Below, piece by piece: positions 62,195 through 64,000 of a DNA stretch of 64,000 nt. Origin of the DNA: Pseudoduganella armeniaca (GTDB lineage Bacteria; Pseudomonadota; Gammaproteobacteria; Burkholderiales; Burkholderiaceae_D); the NCBI RefSeq assembly GCF_003028855.1, contig NZ_CP028324.1, positions 62,001-126,000 on the forward strand. Reading direction: 5' to 3'. Made by a program: the position numbers and the translations under genes. Position 1 is the first letter of the stretch; each line of letters opens with the position of its first letter. The notes under the pieces were generated by a model that was not told the DNA's origin, searched no databases, and worked only from the letters and a program-made list of their open reading frames with translations.

Positions 62195-62268
62195 GGTGTC
62201 TTTGCCGGTGTGGGCAACCTCTAGCGTTTCCCCTTAGACTGGTGCTGTTCAGATAGCGGAGGGCTCGA

Positions 62269-63033
62269 ATGGACGGCGTGGCACCATGGATGCAGGCGGG
62301 CGGCTGGGGCCTCGTGGCGGGCGGCGCGCTGCTGCTCGGTGCCGCCGCTGGCTACTGGATCAAGGTGCCGCAGCGGCTGATCGCCGCCATCATGGCGTTC
62401 GGCAGCGGCGTGCTGATCTCGGCCTTGTCGTTCGAGTTGATGGACGAGGCATTCAAGCAGGGGGGCTTCAACTCCACCGCCGTCGGCTTCCTGGCCGGCG
62501 CCCTCGTCTACACGGCGGCCAATCACGTGCTGACCTACTACGGCGCCAAGCACCGCAAGCGCTCGGGCGAGCATCAGCCGAAGCAGGAGGACGATGCCAG
62601 CAGCGGCGCGGCCATCGCCGTCGGCGCGCTGCTGGACGGGATACCGGAATCGATCGTCATCGGCCTGTCGATGCTGCAGGGCGGCGCCGTCAGCGGCGTG
62701 ACCGTCGCCGCGATTTTTCTCTCGAATATTCCCGAGGGCTTGTCCAGCGCCGCCGGCATGAAGAAGGCGGGCCGCTCGGCCGTCTACATCTTCGGCATCT
62801 GGGGCGGCATCACGCTGGCCTCGGGCGCGGCGGCGCTGGCCGGCTTTACGCTGTTCAGCGGGCTGTCGGAACAGGTGGTCGCGGCCACCACGGCCGTCGC
62901 CGCCGGCGCCATCCTCGCCATGCTGGTCGATACGATGATCCCGGAGGCCTTCAACGAGGCACACGACTTCGCCGGCCTAATCACCGTGGCCGGCTTCCTG
63001 TGCGCCTTCGCCCTCAGCAAGGGCGGCGCCTGA
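62269..63033 (+). CDS. ZIP-family metal transporter
   Basis: A 254-residue polytopic protein with about eight hydrophobic segments and the ZIP signature pair: GALLDGIPESIVIGLSML and FLSNIPEGLSSAAGMKKAG in segments 4 and 5. His residues expected for zinc are replaced (DGIPES, SNIPEG), as in the ZupT-like bacterial subgroup that transports diverse divalent ions. A short His/Lys/Glu loop (KHRKRSGEHQPKQEDD) precedes the core. Single gene. Confidence 0.85.
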   Translation: MDGVAPWMQAGGWGLVAGGALLLGAAAGYWIKVPQRLIAAIMAFGSGVLISALSFELMDEAFKQGGFNSTAVGFLAGALVYTAANHVLTYYGAKHRKRSGEHQPKQEDDASSGAAIAVGALLDGIPESIVIGLSMLQGGAVSGVTVAAIFLSNIPEGLSSAAGMKKAGRSAVYIFGIWGGITLASGAAALAGFTLFSGLSEQVVAATTAVAAGAILAMLVDTMIPEAFNEAHDFAGLITVAGFLCAFALSKGGA

Positions 63034-63037
63034 AGGG

Positions 63038-63556
63038 TCAGCGCACCAGCATCGCGTAGGTGTTCTGCGCGCCCATCTTGGCCGCCAGGTCGATGGCGCC
63101 CATGCCGCTGCCGTCCACGATGGCCGGATCGGCGCCATGCTGCAGCAGCAGTTGCACGATGTCGACCCGGTCGAACATGGCGGCAAACATCAGTGCCGTC
63201 TTGCCATCGCGCCCGATCGCGTCCACCTGCGCACCGTGTTCGATCAGCAGCGTCGCCATGGCCAGGTCACCCTTGAAGGCCGCCCCCATCAGCGGCGTCT
63301 GGCCGGCGTCGTTCTGCAGTTCCGGATCGGCGCCCTGCTCCAGCAGCAGGCGCGTGGTGTCGACGTGACCGTGGTAGCTGGCCAGCATCAGCAGGCTGTC
63401 GCCGCGCTCGTTGCGCAGGTTGCGTGGCAGGCCCTGGGCCAGCAAGGTGGCCAGTTCCTCCGTCGTGCCCGCGCGGGCGTATTGGAAAACGCGGCGCGCG
63501 AAGGCCAGCGTGTCGTCGTCGAGTTCGGGCTTGTCGCCCGCCTGTGGTTGGTTCAT
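63038..63556 (-). CDS. Ankyrin-repeat protein
   Basis: A 172-residue cytosolic protein with four ankyrin repeats (NERGDSLLMLASYHGHVDTTRLLLEQGADPEL; NDAGQTPLMGAAFKGDLAMATLLIEHGAQVDA; RDGKTALMFAAMFDRVDIVQLLLQHGADPAI; SGMGAIDLAAKMG). The ATG at 63556 is used because GGAG lies seven bases upstream. Such proteins often partner a catalase or a neighbouring enzyme; no partner is evident. Convergent with the ZIP gene with a four-base gap. Confidence 0.85.
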   Translation of the reverse strand: MNQPQAGDKPELDDDTLAFARRVFQYARAGTTEELATLLAQGLPRNLRNERGDSLLMLASYHGHVDTTRLLLEQGADPELQNDAGQTPLMGAAFKGDLAMATLLIEHGAQVDAIGRDGKTALMFAAMFDRVDIVQLLLQHGADPAIVDGSGMGAIDLAAKMGAQNTYAMLVR

Positions 63557-63595
63557 TGGCATGCTCCGGGTGTTGTCGGCACAGCATACCTGCAA

Positions 63596-64000
63596 TCAGC
63601 CGTCGATGCGCAGCATCAGTCCCGTGGGTGTGTAGAGCGCGGTGGCCTGGCGGCCTTCGACGACGATGGTGTCGTACACGCCGCGGCGCTGCGCCGCCGT
63701 CAGCACGGCATGGCGGCTGCCCGGCGCCGGCCGGTAGCCGTCCGCGAAGCGCAGCCGCAGCGTGCCGCCGGCAATGGTGGCGACGCCCTGCACGTGCAGC
63801 CCGCTGTCGGCGCCGTGCAGCGCCAGCGCCAGCGTGCCCCGCGTCAGCTGCGTGTAGTTGCCCTGGACGATGAGCCGGTCGCGCGCCACGCCGGCCAGCG
63901 TGCCGGCGCCGACATAGACGTCGCCACCACCCAGCGCGTTGGCGGACGCGGCTTCCAGCGTGCCGCCATCGACCTGGGTGCCGCCCACCCAGCTGTTGCG
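63596..64000 (-). CDS. Autotransporter-associated beta-strand repeat protein, C-terminal end
   Basis: The gene continues beyond the right edge; about 134 C-terminal residues are visible. TQVDGGTLEAASANALGGGDVYVGAGTLAGVARDRLIVQGNYTQL is the typical autotransporter-associated repeat (PATR), followed by GTLALALHGADSGLHVQGVATIAGGTLRLRF and an end LMLRIDG. There is no beta-barrel translocator, so this type is usually secreted another way, often attached to an enzyme such as a polysaccharide lyase. The catalytic part is outside the window. Confidence 0.6.
   Translation of the reverse strand, partial: RNSWVGGTQVDGGTLEAASANALGGGDVYVGAGTLAGVARDRLIVQGNYTQLTRGTLALALHGADSGLHVQGVATIAGGTLRLRFADGYRPAPGSRHAVLTAAQRRGVYDTIVVEGRQATALYTPTGLMLRIDG

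Overview
The window looks like the chromosome of a GC-rich betaproteobacterium, most likely an Oxalobacteraceae member close to Massilia/Duganella. That placement is inferred from base composition, the housekeeping genes and the mix of systems; it has not been tested by search. Most of the sequence is accessory and built around secretion.

Layout. 1-1822: the C-terminal part of an AbiEi-type antitoxin, a REP-like hairpin and a glycosyltransferase. 1874-13742: a type IVb (R64 thin-pilus-like) pilus operon on the minus strand (pilL-N-O2-P-Q-R-S-M-V and a lytic transglycosylase), followed by an orphan OmpR-type regulator on the plus strand and a PilT-like retraction ATPase. Two genes here (pilL, pilS) are broken by an apparent one-base loss in a G4 run. 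13872-32464: a nearly complete type III secretion system (T3SS) in the Pseudomonas syringae hrp/hrc (Hrp1) order: sctW-(TyeA-like)-four small genes-sctV-two unknowns-sctD-N-O-P-Q-R-S-T-U-unknown, then sctI-J-K-L-hrpF-hrpG-sctC. 32713-33357, divergent from sctW: an ECF sigma factor in the position of hrpL. 33389-41713: T3SS chaperone, substrate and effector genes, a methyltransferase, a 28-residue peptide and a PhyH-type oxygenase.

The main integrated observation is a candidate HrpL regulon. Promoter elements of the form GGAACC-N15/16-CCACNNA, or near matches, lie just upstream of sctI, sctW, the four-repeat secreted protein, a triad of tiny proteins, a harpin-like gene and a 642-residue effector candidate. 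The sigma factor beside sctW therefore probably drives the apparatus and its substrates together. No classical needle/pilin (SctF/HrpA) gene is recognisable; the triad of tiny proteins behind an HrpL-type box is the best place to look for it.

41983-49596: a small membrane-protein gene pair, a 1505-residue RTX-type protein made largely of an 18-residue repeat, and a divergent OmpR/EnvZ-type two-component system. 49694-55377: a lower-GC orphan T6SS cargo island (vgrG, DUF2169, PAAR-like DUF4150, toxin, immunity candidate, remnant of a further gene). 55823-64000: core-like genes: ssb and uvrA divergent around a LexA box, a 2-hydroxychromene-2-carboxylate isomerase operon with a 36-residue membrane peptide controlled by a TetR regulator with two visible operators, an SRPBCC membrane protein, a ZIP transporter, an ankyrin protein and the end of an autotransporter-repeat protein.

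No tRNA, rRNA, CRISPR array, insertion sequence or replication origin was recognised.
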